Assembly (NCBI GenBank): GCA_026552955.1
Contig: JAPMTS010000003.1
Coordinates: 18,382-82,381, forward strand
Reading direction: 5' to 3'
Source of the DNA: Candidatus Methanoperedens sp.
GTDB lineage: Archaea; Halobacteriota; Methanosarcinia; Methanosarcinales; Methanoperedenaceae
DNA: 64,000 bases
Shown: in pieces, positions 27,316-35,728 of the stretch
Position numbering within the stretch: the first letter of the stretch is position 1
How the letters are laid out: each line of letters starts with the position of its first letter
The notes under the pieces: model-generated
Seen by the model: the letters and a program-made list of their open reading frames with translations, nothing else
Database searches by the model: none
What the model was told of the DNA's origin: nothing
Made by a program: the position numbers and the translations under genes

Positions 27316-27654
27316 ATGGATGAGGATCTAGAAGAAATAAAAAGACGACGGCTTGAGCAATTACAGCAGCAACAGTACGCCAGTCAGGGACAGGCTGCAC
27401 AACAGGAGCAGGCCCGCGCTGAGTATGAAGCAAAAAAGCAGGCCATCATGCGCCAGATCCTCACACCTGAAGCAAGAGAGAGATTGAACACTCTTAAGAT
27501 GACAAAGCCTGAGCTTGTGGCAAACGTAGAAGCACAGCTTGTGTCACTTGCCCAGAGCGGAAGACTTGCCTCAAAGATCGATGATGCAAAACTTAAGGCA
27601 CTTTTGATGCAGCTTCAGCCCAAGAAGCATGAGATGCAGATTCGGCGGATGTGA
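27316..27654 (+). CDS. PDCD5-like DNA-binding protein
   Basis: This 112-residue protein starts [17 protein letters not shown], continues with a Gln-rich helix, and has the family core [15 protein letters not shown]. Archaeal PDCD5 homologues are small three-helix proteins. They are annotated as DNA-binding, and their cell role is unclear. The end reads [16 protein letters not shown]. The last 62 nt overlap the 3' end of the convergent cysS frame. The ATG at 27316 fits the family better than the upstream TTG at 27307. Confidence 0.9.
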   Translation: MDEDLEEIKRRRLEQLQQQQYASQGQAAQQEQARAEYEAKKQAIMRQILTPEARERLNTLKMTKPELVANVEAQLVSLAQSGRLASKIDDAKLKALLMQLQPKKHEMQIRRM

Positions 27655-28858
27655 AAAGCCCAAGTCCGAATACAGAATCAAAAATTTTTAATAATCCCAG
27701 GATTTTTTTCACTGATCCCTTTTCAGGATTCATCTTTTTGACTTCCCTTATGAATTCTTCCATGTCTTTCAGGGCTTTTCCAGTGTTTAAATTGTCGTCC
27801 ATTGCGTATTCAAATTTATTTCTTGCTTTGTTTACGATCTTTTCAGCATCATCTTTACCATCCGGTAAATTCAGTTGTTTTATCGCTTCATAAATACGGC
27901 GGATTTTTTCCTGGGCTTCTTCAATTCCTTCAAAAGTGAAATTAAGTCTTCTCCTGTAATTCATCGACAACAAGAGGTATTTTATTGCGATGGGGCTGTA
28001 TCCTTTCCCAAGAAGGTCGCCAAGGGTATAGAAATTACCTGCGGATTTTGACATCTTCCTGCCATCTACGATAAGATGCCTGCAGTGAAGCCAGTATTTT
28101 GAGGGATTTATACCGAATGCCCCGAAATTCTGGGCTATCACATTCTCATGATGGGGGAAAATATTGTCCACTCCCCCCACATGAATATCAAAACGTTTGC
28201 CAAGATGTTTAGAACCCATTGCCGAGCATTCAATATGCCAGCCTGGGCGGCCTTTTCCGAGTTCAGTTTCCCAGAAAACATCCCTATCTTTTTTTTCATA
28301 GGATTTCCATAGGGCAAAATCCGAGATTATCGATGTATCTTCACCCCATTCATCCCTTTTTATTTTTTTCTTTCCTTTCTTAAGCATCAGGTGAGAGAGT
28401 TTTCCATAATCTTTGAACATGGAAACATCATAATATATTGAACCATCCTGTCCCCGATAAGCATAACCATTTTTCCGTATCTTCTTTATTAAATCGATTA
28501 TTTCAGGTACATGGTTTGTAGCTCTTGGGAAAACATCGGCAGGCAATAGTTCAAACGTTTTCATATCTTCAAAGAATATTCTTGAGTAATAGTGGGTCAA
28601 TTCAGTAAGCGTCTTTCCCTCTTTCCAGGCAGTATCTATTGCCTTATCTTCAATATCCGTAAGATTCATCACTCTTTTTACATTATAGCCCTTAAATCTC
28701 AAGTATCTCACCAGTACATCTTCAAATATGAACGTCCTGAAATTGCCAATATGTGCATTCCTGTAAACCGATGGACCACAGGTGTATATTCCAACTACAT
28801 CCCCTTCAGGCTGAAATATTTCTTTTTGTCTGGTAAGAGTATTAAAAAGTTTCAGCAT
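27593..28858 (-). CDS. cysS: Cysteinyl-tRNA synthetase, C-terminally shortened
   Basis: The catalytic domain is intact: zinc-binding CGPSVY, HIGH-type HIGNFRTF, zinc ligands around WHIECSAMG and HHENVIAQ, and KMSKS in [12 protein letters not shown]. The helical anticodon-recognition region follows to about residue 400 ([14 protein letters not shown]). The protein then ends in a tail of about 18 residues ([16 protein letters not shown]) read from the antisense of the PDCD5-like gene. The usual final ~45 residues, with the ERxxARxxKDWxxAD helix and a tryptophan-containing end, are missing. The enzyme may still charge tRNA less specifically. Whether SepRS/SepCysS provides a second route is not visible here. 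Confidence 0.9.
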   Translation of the reverse strand: MLKLFNTLTRQKEIFQPEGDVVGIYTCGPSVYRNAHIGNFRTFIFEDVLVRYLRFKGYNVKRVMNLTDIEDKAIDTAWKEGKTLTELTHYYSRIFFEDMKTFELLPADVFPRATNHVPEIIDLIKKIRKNGYAYRGQDGSIYYDVSMFKDYGKLSHLMLKKGKKKIKRDEWGEDTSIISDFALWKSYEKKDRDVFWETELGKGRPGWHIECSAMGSKHLGKRFDIHVGGVDNIFPHHENVIAQNFGAFGINPSKYWLHCRHLIVDGRKMSKSAGNFYTLGDLLGKGYSPIAIKYLLLSMNYRRRLNFTFEGIEEAQEKIRRIYEAIKQLNLPDGKDDAEKIVNKARNKFEYAMDDNLNTGKALKDMEEFIREVKKMNPEKGSVKKILGLLKIFDSVFGLGLFTSAESASHASWAEAASKVP

Positions 28859-29007
28859 TTTACACCTTTAGTATTTGTTTATCCTGAAAGATATTAAAAC
28901 ATGACCTCTTATTATAATCCCAAAAATATCCAGACTCTTATCGAAAGCTTAATATGATATTGATTCTTAGGAGAATGAAAGCCGTCAGGCTATAATAGGA
29001 GGATAAT

Positions 29008-29799
29008 ATGTCGACAGAAGGCCTTACAATATTAGGCAAAACAGTATTTGATACACTATTCATAGACTGGAGAATAATGGCTATTACAGCGATAATATCC
29101 ATAATCCTGTTCATTGTGGGAATGTACATACAATTGGAAAAATGGGGACGAGGCATCCCCGAAGGCGCAACAAAATCATATGGAGCATGGGGCGCCCTCA
29201 AATTTATTATAAGCAAAATATTTGAAAAAGGTATTGGGCATGCCCTTGAGATCTTGATCCTTGATGTGGCATTCCAGCGCAGGACATACAGGCGCAGGAA
29301 ACTTGAATGGTTCATGCATATTCTTATATTCTGGGGTTGGATCGGACTATTAATATTGACTATTGTCGCAGCAGCCGCTGAGTTTGCAGGGCCGTTCCTG
29401 TTGAACCAGGACTATACCTACTTTGTGGGTGTATGGAAATCCCTTGAACTGCCAAACGATATCTTTGGTTATATGCTTGTACTGGGCATTGTTATAGCTA
29501 TAGCAAGACGACTCTTCTCAACAGGCAAAGATGTCCAGGCACGAAACGCCGATATTGACTGGATATTGATATTTGGCTTACTAATTGTTGTTATTACGGG
29601 ATTTTATGCACAGATCCTCAGAGGAGATGTTACCAGAGAATTAATCGAAGCATATCCGCCTACATTCTTCAATAACATCACCGTTATGTTCCATGAGGTC
29701 TTCACATTGTTATTCTGTGTGGCTTACGTTCCATTCAGCAAGTATTTCCATATGATAACAGCACCTTTGACTATACTTGTGAATCATGGAGGCGAATAA
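29008..29799 (+). CDS. HdrE/NarI-like membrane cytochrome b subunit
   Basis: This 263-residue integral membrane protein has about five transmembrane helices. Histidines suited to b-haem ligation are visible in [23 protein letters not shown] and SKYFHMIT. HdrE-type subunits pass electrons between a membrane quinone or methanophenazine and the HdrD catalytic subunit. An AGGAGG site precedes the ATG. Its stop overlaps the next gene's start by 14 nt. An N-terminal extension of about 75 residues with one extra helix precedes the core. Confidence 0.83.
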   Translation: MSTEGLTILGKTVFDTLFIDWRIMAITAIISIILFIVGMYIQLEKWGRGIPEGATKSYGAWGALKFIISKIFEKGIGHALEILILDVAFQRRTYRRRKLEWFMHILIFWGWIGLLILTIVAAAAEFAGPFLLNQDYTYFVGVWKSLELPNDIFGYMLVLGIVIAIARRLFSTGKDVQARNADIDWILIFGLLIVVITGFYAQILRGDVTRELIEAYPPTFFNNITVMFHEVFTLLFCVAYVPFSKYFHMITAPLTILVNHGGE

Positions 29800-31210
29800 A
29801 TTGGCTAAGGAAAAACCTTCAATAAACACAGTAAATTTTACAGCTGCTCAGTTAATGGAATTCGATGCTTGTACGAGGTGCGGGGAGTGCGTAAAGTATT
29901 GCCCCACTTATGATGCAAGGGATAAGAGCCAGGATATCGAGCCAAGGGATAAGATTCTGAGATGGCGGGATTATATGACCAAGAGTTACGGTCTGAAGGC
30001 AAGGCTTTTCGGTCCCGAAAAGATCCCGCCCGAGGAGATCAAGAAGTTCACGGATGACCTTTACAACTGCACAACCTGCGGAATGTGCGGAACGGTGTGC
30101 CCTGCAGGTATCAACACCATTGAACTCTGGGAATCAACAAGAGCGAACCTTGTCAAGTACGGAACAGGCCCATATGGCAAGCAGAGCCTTTTTCCCAAAT
30201 TGATCGAAGAAGGACACAACCCATACATGAAGCAGCAAAAAGACCGTCTTGCATGGATGACACCCGATATCAAGATAGCTGAAAAATCCGATATTGCATA
30301 TTTCATAGGATGCACTGCGGGATACAACCAGCAGGTACTTGGCGTCAGCACTGCAAGGATATTGAATAAACTTAATGTTCCATTTATGGCACTTGGTGAA
30401 GAGGAATGGTGCTGTGGTTCTGCTCTCATAAGAACCGGTCAGCAGCATATAAACGATACTCCCAAAAAAGCTGCAATTCATAATGTTGAAGCCTTAAAGG
30501 CACGAGGCGCAAAGAGAGTAATCTTTGCTTGCGCCGGATGTTTCAGGGCTGCAAAGATAGACTGGCCGCGTGCATATGGAAAAGAGCTGCCCTTTGAAGC
30601 GATCCACATGTCCCAGTTCCTCGCCGAACAGCTTGAAGCAGGGAAAATAAAGTGGGAAAAGAGCCTTGATAAGACTGTCACTTATCATGATCCATGCCAC
30701 CTTGGAAGACACGTCGGTGTATTCGAAGAGCCCAGGAAGGTCATAAAGAGCATGCCAGGAGTTAAACTTGTAGAAATGAAACGAAACCGCAAGGAACAGA
30801 GATGTTGCGGCGCTGGCGGCGGCGTAAAAGCTGGTATTCCCGACCTGGCGATGGGCGTAGCCAAGGGAAGAGTGAACGATGCAAAAGAAACAGGTGCGCA
30901 GGCTTTGATAAGCACATGTCCTTTCTGCAGGCGAAACCTTCTTGACGGCAGGGATGAACTCAAACTGGACATGAGCGTGGACGACCTTGTAGTTCTCACG
31001 GCTCATTTGATGGGCCTGAGCACGGATGTCCAACCTCCTGCACCAGGCGCTCCAAAGGAATCCATAAGCGACCTGTTCAGGACGCAGACTATTCCGCCCA
31101 AACCCCCGGCTGAACCAAAGAAGGAAGAGCCAAAAGCTGCCCCCAAGACAGAAGCGCCAAAAGCGCAAGCTCCGGCAAAAGAAGCTCCAAAATCTTCAGC
31201 GGCTAAGTAG
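29786..31210 (+). CDS. HdrD-like heterodisulfide reductase catalytic subunit
   Basis: This 474-residue protein has two [4Fe-4S] motifs ([13 protein letters not shown] and [14 protein letters not shown]). Two CCG domains follow, with [13 protein letters not shown] and [12 protein letters not shown], the sites of the non-cubane clusters that reduce heterodisulfides. The C-terminal ~45 residues form a Pro/Ala/Lys-rich tail ([14 protein letters not shown]), unusual for HdrD. The ATG used overlaps hdrE; a TTG five codons later is possible. With HdrE it would reduce CoM-S-S-CoB or a related disulfide at the membrane. Several HdrD paralogues with other substrates exist in these archaea. Confidence 0.88.
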   Translation: MEANKLAKEKPSINTVNFTAAQLMEFDACTRCGECVKYCPTYDARDKSQDIEPRDKILRWRDYMTKSYGLKARLFGPEKIPPEEIKKFTDDLYNCTTCGMCGTVCPAGINTIELWESTRANLVKYGTGPYGKQSLFPKLIEEGHNPYMKQQKDRLAWMTPDIKIAEKSDIAYFIGCTAGYNQQVLGVSTARILNKLNVPFMALGEEEWCCGSALIRTGQQHINDTPKKAAIHNVEALKARGAKRVIFACAGCFRAAKIDWPRAYGKELPFEAIHMSQFLAEQLEAGKIKWEKSLDKTVTYHDPCHLGRHVGVFEEPRKVIKSMPGVKLVEMKRNRKEQRCCGAGGGVKAGIPDLAMGVAKGRVNDAKETGAQALISTCPFCRRNLLDGRDELKLDMSVDDLVVLTAHLMGLSTDVQPPAPGAPKESISDLFRTQTIPPKPPAEPKKEEPKAAPKTEAPKAQAPAKEAPKSSAAK

Positions 31211-31229
31211 GTATCCCCTGCTTTCCCCC

Positions 31230-31237
31230 TTTTTTTT
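31230..31237 (+). terminator. T-run after hdrD
   Basis: An eight-T run after a C-rich tract, 20 nt past the hdrD stop, fits an archaeal intrinsic terminator. It is immediately followed by the TATA-like box of the chaperone operon, which suggests separate transcription units. Confidence 0.5.
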
Positions 31238-31270
31238 ATATAAATTACCAATCGGAAAATATATCCGATT
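31235..31270 (+). promoter_or_regulatory. Promoter and palindromic operator of the chaperone operon
   Basis: TTTATATAAA at 31235-31244 is a good TATA box, 46-55 nt before the grpE ATG. AATCGGA at 31250-31256 and its exact reverse complement TCCGATT at 31264-31270 form a 7-7-7 palindrome. It lies between the TATA box and the expected transcription start, so a bound protein would block RNA polymerase. The half-sites differ from the cdc48 inverted repeat, so a different regulator is likely. Confidence 0.55.
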
Positions 31271-31290
31271 ATGTACAAAATAGGATTTGA

Positions 31291-32055
31291 ATGGTGCAAG
31301 AGAATATAGAAGAAGTCAAAAAAAAAGCAGAGAAGTTCGAGACTCAATATAATAAGATAAAACAGGAATTTAAAGATTATATTGAGACCAGCAAGAAAAA
31401 TGAAGAGAAAAAAAGACTTGATATCAGATCAGATATTTCAAAACGATTGCTGGTGGTTGCTGACTCGCTTGATCGCATAACCGGTTCCGGAAATGCAAGT
31501 TCATGTGAATTGATGAAAGGTCATACGGAAAATATAATAAAGAATATTGATGCTGTCTATAGCCAGATGCTCTCTGCTTCGGGATTAACTGCTATTGAAC
31601 CCATTGCTGGTGAAAAATTCGATGAGCAGAAGCATATAGCTATAGGACTTGAATTTGGTGTAAAATATCCCGAGAACACGGTCTTCAAGGTTGTAAGAAA
31701 AGGATACCTAATGGAGAATAACGTGGTTCGTCCGGCAGAAGTAATAATCTCAAAGAACCCAATTTTACAGCACATTGCGAAACCGGGATTATGGGATCGT
31801 CTGCTAAGGATCATAAAACCCGATGGTGTGAATTTGTCAGTAATAAAGCTGGACTTGGATGAACTTGATCGAAATAATAATGAAAAGTTCGACAAATTAG
31901 CACTTGATATTAAATCACAGAATGAAAGAATAGATATAATTATTAAGGAAATAGAGTCTCTCAGAACTGCGTTGCATGAAAATATCGCAAAACCTGAAAA
32001 AGCAAAAGAGCCACAGCAAAATCAAATAATTGATGAGGTAGATGAGATTGGATAA
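31291..32055 (+). CDS. GrpE-like nucleotide-exchange factor with C-terminal coiled coil
   Basis: Residues 1-155 match GrpE: a long charged helix, then the β-domain signature FDEQKHIAIGLEFG and NNVVRPAEVIIS. GrpE releases ADP from DnaK. A further ~100 residues follow that ordinary GrpE lacks. They include a helical stretch with heptad-like spacing (about 185-230) and a Lys/Glu/Gln-rich tail. The dnaK start lies 14 nt before its stop. The extension may tether this GrpE to the unusual DnaK or J-like proteins encoded next to it. Confidence 0.85.
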   Translation: MVQENIEEVKKKAEKFETQYNKIKQEFKDYIETSKKNEEKKRLDIRSDISKRLLVVADSLDRITGSGNASSCELMKGHTENIIKNIDAVYSQMLSASGLTAIEPIAGEKFDEQKHIAIGLEFGVKYPENTVFKVVRKGYLMENNVVRPAEVIISKNPILQHIAKPGLWDRLLRIIKPDGVNLSVIKLDLDELDRNNNEKFDKLALDIKSQNERIDIIIKEIESLRTALHENIAKPEKAKEPQQNQIIDEVDEIG

Positions 32056-33769
32056 AAATATACTTGGCATTGACTTTGGTACCACTAACTCAAAAATGGC
32101 ATACATCCTGCTTGATGAGCCTGTGATGATCGAGAACGCCGAAGGAAAGAAGATCACACCTTCGATTGTTTATTTCAGGAATGAAGAGGAAGTCGTTGTT
32201 GGTGAAATAGCCAAGCGCAACCTGATCGTAAACCCTGAAAATACCATATCATCGATCAAAAGGGAAATGGGAACAGATTTTAAGAAAAAGATCGGACGTC
32301 ATAAATTTCCTCCTGAATACATCGGAGCTCATATCTTTAAAAAACTGGTAGACGATGCTGAAAAACAGCTTGGTAAGAAATTCACTGAAGCAGTAGTATC
32401 TGTTCCGGCCAATTATTCAGACGGACAGAGACAGGCTATTAAGGATGCGGCTGAAATTGCTGGCATAAATATCCGAAGATTAATCAATGAACCCACTGCT
32501 GCGGCCCTTGCATACGGCATAAGGGAGGACAGGGACAAAAGGGTGCTTGTATATGATTTCGGAGGTGGGACATTCGATGTATCGATACTTTCTGTTTCAT
32601 CGGGTTTCTTTGATGTGGATTCAAGCGTGGGAGAACACAAATTGGGTGGAGATGACATTGATGCACGAATTGTTGAGCATGTGAGCAAGAAATTATACGA
32701 ACAAACGGGTATCGATATTAAAAAAGACGTTGCTCTTCAAGCGACCCTGCGCGAAGCGGCTGAGGAAGCAAAAATCACCCTATCATCTCTGGAATGCGCA
32801 ACTATCAACATTCCTTTTGTGGCTGCGAACAAACCTCCATTCAACATGGTTTTGACAAGGATCGAATTGAACAGGATGATTACAGATCTTATCGAGCGTA
32901 CAGAAAAACCAATAGAACAGGCTCTTGATGATGCTTCTCTTGATAAGAACGAGATCGACGATGTATTGCTCGTGGGAGGTACGACACTCATACCGGCGGT
33001 CCGTGAATTTGTAACGCACTATTTTGGAAAAGAACCCCTGAAGGGAGATCCTTACGAGGCTGTGGCGCTTGGTGCTGCCGTTGCATCCATGGAATATGGG
33101 AAAGAAAAATCGAATAAAGCGAAAAATATCGAGATAAGTGATGTGATATCAAGCTCCCTGGGGGTTTATACTGCCGACGGCACCATATCAAAAATATTGG
33201 AACGAAACACAAAAATACCGATAGCGCGAACCCGCAACTATACTAATGCCGGGGATTTTACAGATGAAGTTATAATACCAGTGTACCAGGGTGAAGGTGA
33301 GACCGCAGAAGAATGTGAACATCTGGGTGATTTTTGGATTTCGGTAGAACCTTTGCCTGCAAACCAGGATAGGGTGGATGTGACCTTTGAGGTTGGAAAA
33401 GAATTCGGGATACTGCATGTGACAGCAGTAGAAAAGATATCAGGCAGCCAGAGAACCGTAAAAATGGAAGCAAGAAGCAGGCTTTCTAAAAAAGAAAAAA
33501 GCAAATGGATGAAAAAAATGCTGAATATGGAAAGTATCGAAGTAAATGTAGAAAACATCACAACAAGAGATACTCTTACACTTTACCTGAATCCAACCAG
33601 GACAATCCTGGACATAAAGAAAGAATTGAAGGAAATAGGCTTAATGGCTGACAATGAAATCATCTTTTATGATGATATCGAACTTCAGGATGATGATAAA
33701 GTATCAAAAACAAAAATCACCAGGGGCTGCACATTGCAAATAAGACGAAAAGATGAGCAAGAAGAATAA
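32042..33769 (+). CDS. DnaK/Hsp70 with C-terminal ubiquitin-like domain instead of the lid
   Basis: The Hsp70 ATPase domain (about 1-365) is complete: GIDFGTTNSKMAY, VPANYSDGQRQA, INEPTAAALAYGI, DFGGGTFDVS and LVGGTTLIP. A substrate-binding β-domain follows (about 370-475; LERNTKIPIARTRNY, VTFEVGKEFGILHVTAVEK). The hydrophobic linker is not the usual VLLLD but NIEISDV. Past residue 495 the helical lid is absent. Residues 498-570 instead read as a β-grasp, ubiquitin-like domain with TLTLYLNPTRTILDIKKEL, FYDDIELQDDDKV and CTLQIRRK. These align with the T-L-E-V, T-I-x-x-V-K and L-x-D-x-x-x-L-x-x-Y blocks of ubiquitin. It ends in DEQEE without diglycine, so it is a fused interaction domain, not a conjugated tag. 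The total is 575 residues. Confidence 0.88.
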   Translation: MRLDKNILGIDFGTTNSKMAYILLDEPVMIENAEGKKITPSIVYFRNEEEVVVGEIAKRNLIVNPENTISSIKREMGTDFKKKIGRHKFPPEYIGAHIFKKLVDDAEKQLGKKFTEAVVSVPANYSDGQRQAIKDAAEIAGINIRRLINEPTAAALAYGIREDRDKRVLVYDFGGGTFDVSILSVSSGFFDVDSSVGEHKLGGDDIDARIVEHVSKKLYEQTGIDIKKDVALQATLREAAEEAKITLSSLECATINIPFVAANKPPFNMVLTRIELNRMITDLIERTEKPIEQALDDASLDKNEIDDVLLVGGTTLIPAVREFVTHYFGKEPLKGDPYEAVALGAAVASMEYGKEKSNKAKNIEISDVISSSLGVYTADGTISKILERNTKIPIARTRNYTNAGDFTDEVIIPVYQGEGETAEECEHLGDFWISVEPLPANQDRVDVTFEVGKEFGILHVTAVEKISGSQRTVKMEARSRLSKKEKSKWMKKMLNMESIEVNVENITTRDTLTLYLNPTRTILDIKKELKEIGLMADNEIIFYDDIELQDDDKVSKTKITRGCTLQIRRKDEQEE

Positions 33770-35006
33770 GCTAAAAGAATCCAATAAACATGTATTGAAA
33801 CAGGAAATACCCATTCAGGATGACCCTTACTGGAAGGTATCACATCTTTTCCTGGATCACCACAGGGTGGGCAGGTTCCTGATCAAATTTGAACGATTTG
33901 ATGACGAGTATCCTACGTGGACGCAGATGCTGCTTGATGGGATTCCCACATTATATTGTGTATTGGGTGTTGCAAGGGGAGCTTCTGAAGAAGAGATAGA
34001 AAAAGCTTACGCGAAAAAATTGCGCTTTTCATATTATACAAGGGATATTATAGAAGAAGCTTATGATACCCTGAAAGATAAATCCATGCAAAAGGAATAT
34101 GATGAGCTGCTTTTTGTATTCGAACAAACAACAAAATGCATGACTCTGCCAGAGAAAAAAGAATTGATAGAGAATCACACTGAAAATATTAAAAATGAAA
34201 AAGATTTCATAAGGATGGGAGAAATACAACCGCAATTTGCGCAATTCCTGAATATTCACCTGTTTGGAGCCCCGGATCTATATGATATAATCGGACTTGA
34301 TCCAAAATCCTCATTTGAAGATATCAAAGAACAGTGTAAGAATGGATCTGATTTATTTAAAAAAATATTTGCTATTCTGGGCGATTCCTCTAAAAGGGAT
34401 GATTATGATTTTTTGATGTATTTTGTGAGTAGATTTGGATCAATAGAAAATCATGAACAGATGAACAGGAAGGCGAAAAAATGGGAGAAAATTGACAGAA
34501 AGACTTTTGAAAAGATCATGATTAATTCTATTGACAACTCGGATGCAAATGAAAATTCCAGGAAACGAATATCTGAAATATTCTCAACAAACCAGGATTG
34601 GAATCTATACCTGCCGCCAGGTAATGAAACCTTTTTTTCAATTCTTGGAATTGATAAGAATTCGCTATCTGGGGATAAAAAAGAGATTGAAAAGATATTA
34701 AGGGAAAAATACAGGTATCTTGAGAAGACGCCCCAGGTGAACCTAGCTTATTCTGTGCTCAAGAATGAATCGCAAAGAGCGGATTATCTTTGGCTCAATG
34801 AAAACATCGATATATTCAATGCGATAGAACAAATCTGTTCTGAAGATGAAGAAGAGGAAATTGTCGCCATTAAAAATCAGAAAAAGAGAAATAAAAAGAA
34901 AAAGCAGGGAGTAAAGAGGAAATCACCATCCCAGGTAACATTTGATGATATTGGGAGAATGATGGAAAAAATTTTTGAAATGGGGAAAAAGAGGCAAAAC
35001 CGTTGA
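33753..35006 (+). CDS. Protein with three HPD-less J-like domains
   Basis: This 417-residue protein begins 17 nt inside dnaK. Three segments have the J-domain rhythm Y-x-x-L/I-G-hydrophobic, helix, then AY-x-x-L-x-D-x-x-x-R/K-x-x-Y: residues 67-120 (LYCVLGVARGASEEEIEKAY), 175-222 (LYDIIGLDPKSSFEDIKEQC) and 293-347 (FFSILGIDKNSLSGDKKEI). None has the HPD tripeptide that triggers Hsp70 ATP hydrolysis. A strongly basic, Lys-rich region (375-391) and a final helix follow. It may bind the neighbouring DnaK as a scaffold or inhibitor. An atypical activation mode is also possible. J-like assignment is by pattern only. Confidence 0.7.
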   Translation: MSKKNKLKESNKHVLKQEIPIQDDPYWKVSHLFLDHHRVGRFLIKFERFDDEYPTWTQMLLDGIPTLYCVLGVARGASEEEIEKAYAKKLRFSYYTRDIIEEAYDTLKDKSMQKEYDELLFVFEQTTKCMTLPEKKELIENHTENIKNEKDFIRMGEIQPQFAQFLNIHLFGAPDLYDIIGLDPKSSFEDIKEQCKNGSDLFKKIFAILGDSSKRDDYDFLMYFVSRFGSIENHEQMNRKAKKWEKIDRKTFEKIMINSIDNSDANENSRKRISEIFSTNQDWNLYLPPGNETFFSILGIDKNSLSGDKKEIEKILREKYRYLEKTPQVNLAYSVLKNESQRADYLWLNENIDIFNAIEQICSEDEEEEIVAIKNQKKRNKKKKQGVKRKSPSQVTFDDIGRMMEKIFEMGKKRQNR

Positions 35007-35021
35007 TTGCAGGAGGACATT

Positions 35022-35534
35022 TTGAACCTGACACAACTTCTCATGAATCACAAGGAATCTTTCAAAGAAAAATTCATAGGAGCTCTGGCCAAAAAGAATT
35101 CAATGGCAGTTGAGGATGTAAAGGCGGATCTCAAGGATTTTATTGAGCAATATGTGGATGAAAAATACCATCCGATATCGCAAGTAGTCCAGAGGATAAA
35201 TGAAATAGAAATCCCGGTTTTCCTGAATATCAGGCGTGACAGGATGCGCGAGGATAAATGCAAGATATGTGAAAGCAACGAACCTAATATCAGGGTGATC
35301 GAGGAAAAGTATGGGGACAGGATAGAAATATTTGAAGTCATCGAGGATAGGCCGGAAGGTGCGCTCTACCAGATAATCTTCCACGAAGAGTCGGAAGAAA
35401 AGAAACTACCCCTCACGAGTATAATAGACAGGGGTGATCTCATAAAATTCTGGGCAGGTAAAACCGTTGATGCGCAAGTATATGAGCGATTTTTCAACAA
35501 AATCTTGCACAAGGTTAATATAAGAACAGGATAA
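35022..35534 (+). CDS. Thioredoxin-fold-like CxxC protein of chaperone operon
   Basis: The start is TTG at 35022, chosen because AGGAGG sits 5 nt upstream; a TTG at 35007 lies before that site. The ~170-residue protein has a helical N-terminal half (LTQLLMNHKESFKEKFIGAL). The C-terminal half shows a CKIC motif, then EEKYGDRIEIFEV and LPLTSIIDRGDLIKFWAG. The CxxC, β-strand, cis-Pro-like LP and FWAG order resembles a divergent thioredoxin fold. No family is recognised with certainty. It may handle thiols of clients or of the adjacent zinc ribbon. Confidence 0.6.
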   Translation: MNLTQLLMNHKESFKEKFIGALAKKNSMAVEDVKADLKDFIEQYVDEKYHPISQVVQRINEIEIPVFLNIRRDRMREDKCKICESNEPNIRVIEEKYGDRIEIFEVIEDRPEGALYQIIFHEESEEKKLPLTSIIDRGDLIKFWAGKTVDAQVYERFFNKILHKVNIRTG

Positions 35535-35566
35535 AACATGTATAATCAAAATGGAGGTGAAAAAGC

Positions 35567-35728
35567 ATGTGCAGTGTCGGTGATGCATTCAATATTGAAA
35601 TACAGCAGTTAAATGCGAAATTCTATAAATGCAGTGATTGCAGGAACGAATTCAGAGGTGTCGGGAACAAAGTGATGTGCCCTTCATGCCAGTCAACCAA
35701 AGTGAGCCTGATGTTCAAGGAAGAATGA
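35567..35728 (+). CDS. Small zinc-ribbon protein (53 residues)
   Basis: A GGAGGTG ribosome-binding site lies about 7 nt before the ATG. The product starts MCSVGDAFNIEIQQLNAK and carries a two-knuckle zinc ribbon, YKCSDCRNEF and VMCPSCQSTKV. Its stop overlaps the next start (ATGA). The small size, good ribosome-binding site and overlap make it a real gene. It may be a zinc-dependent adaptor or a redox-sensitive switch for the chaperones encoded upstream. Confidence 0.75.
   Translation: MCSVGDAFNIEIQQLNAKFYKCSDCRNEFRGVGNKVMCPSCQSTKVSLMFKEE

Noticed and set aside
35638-35724. Longer N-terminus for the last chaperone-operon gene
   Set aside because: It overlaps the zinc-ribbon gene in another frame and has no ribosome-binding site. 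The ATG at 35725 overlaps the zinc-ribbon stop and fits better.
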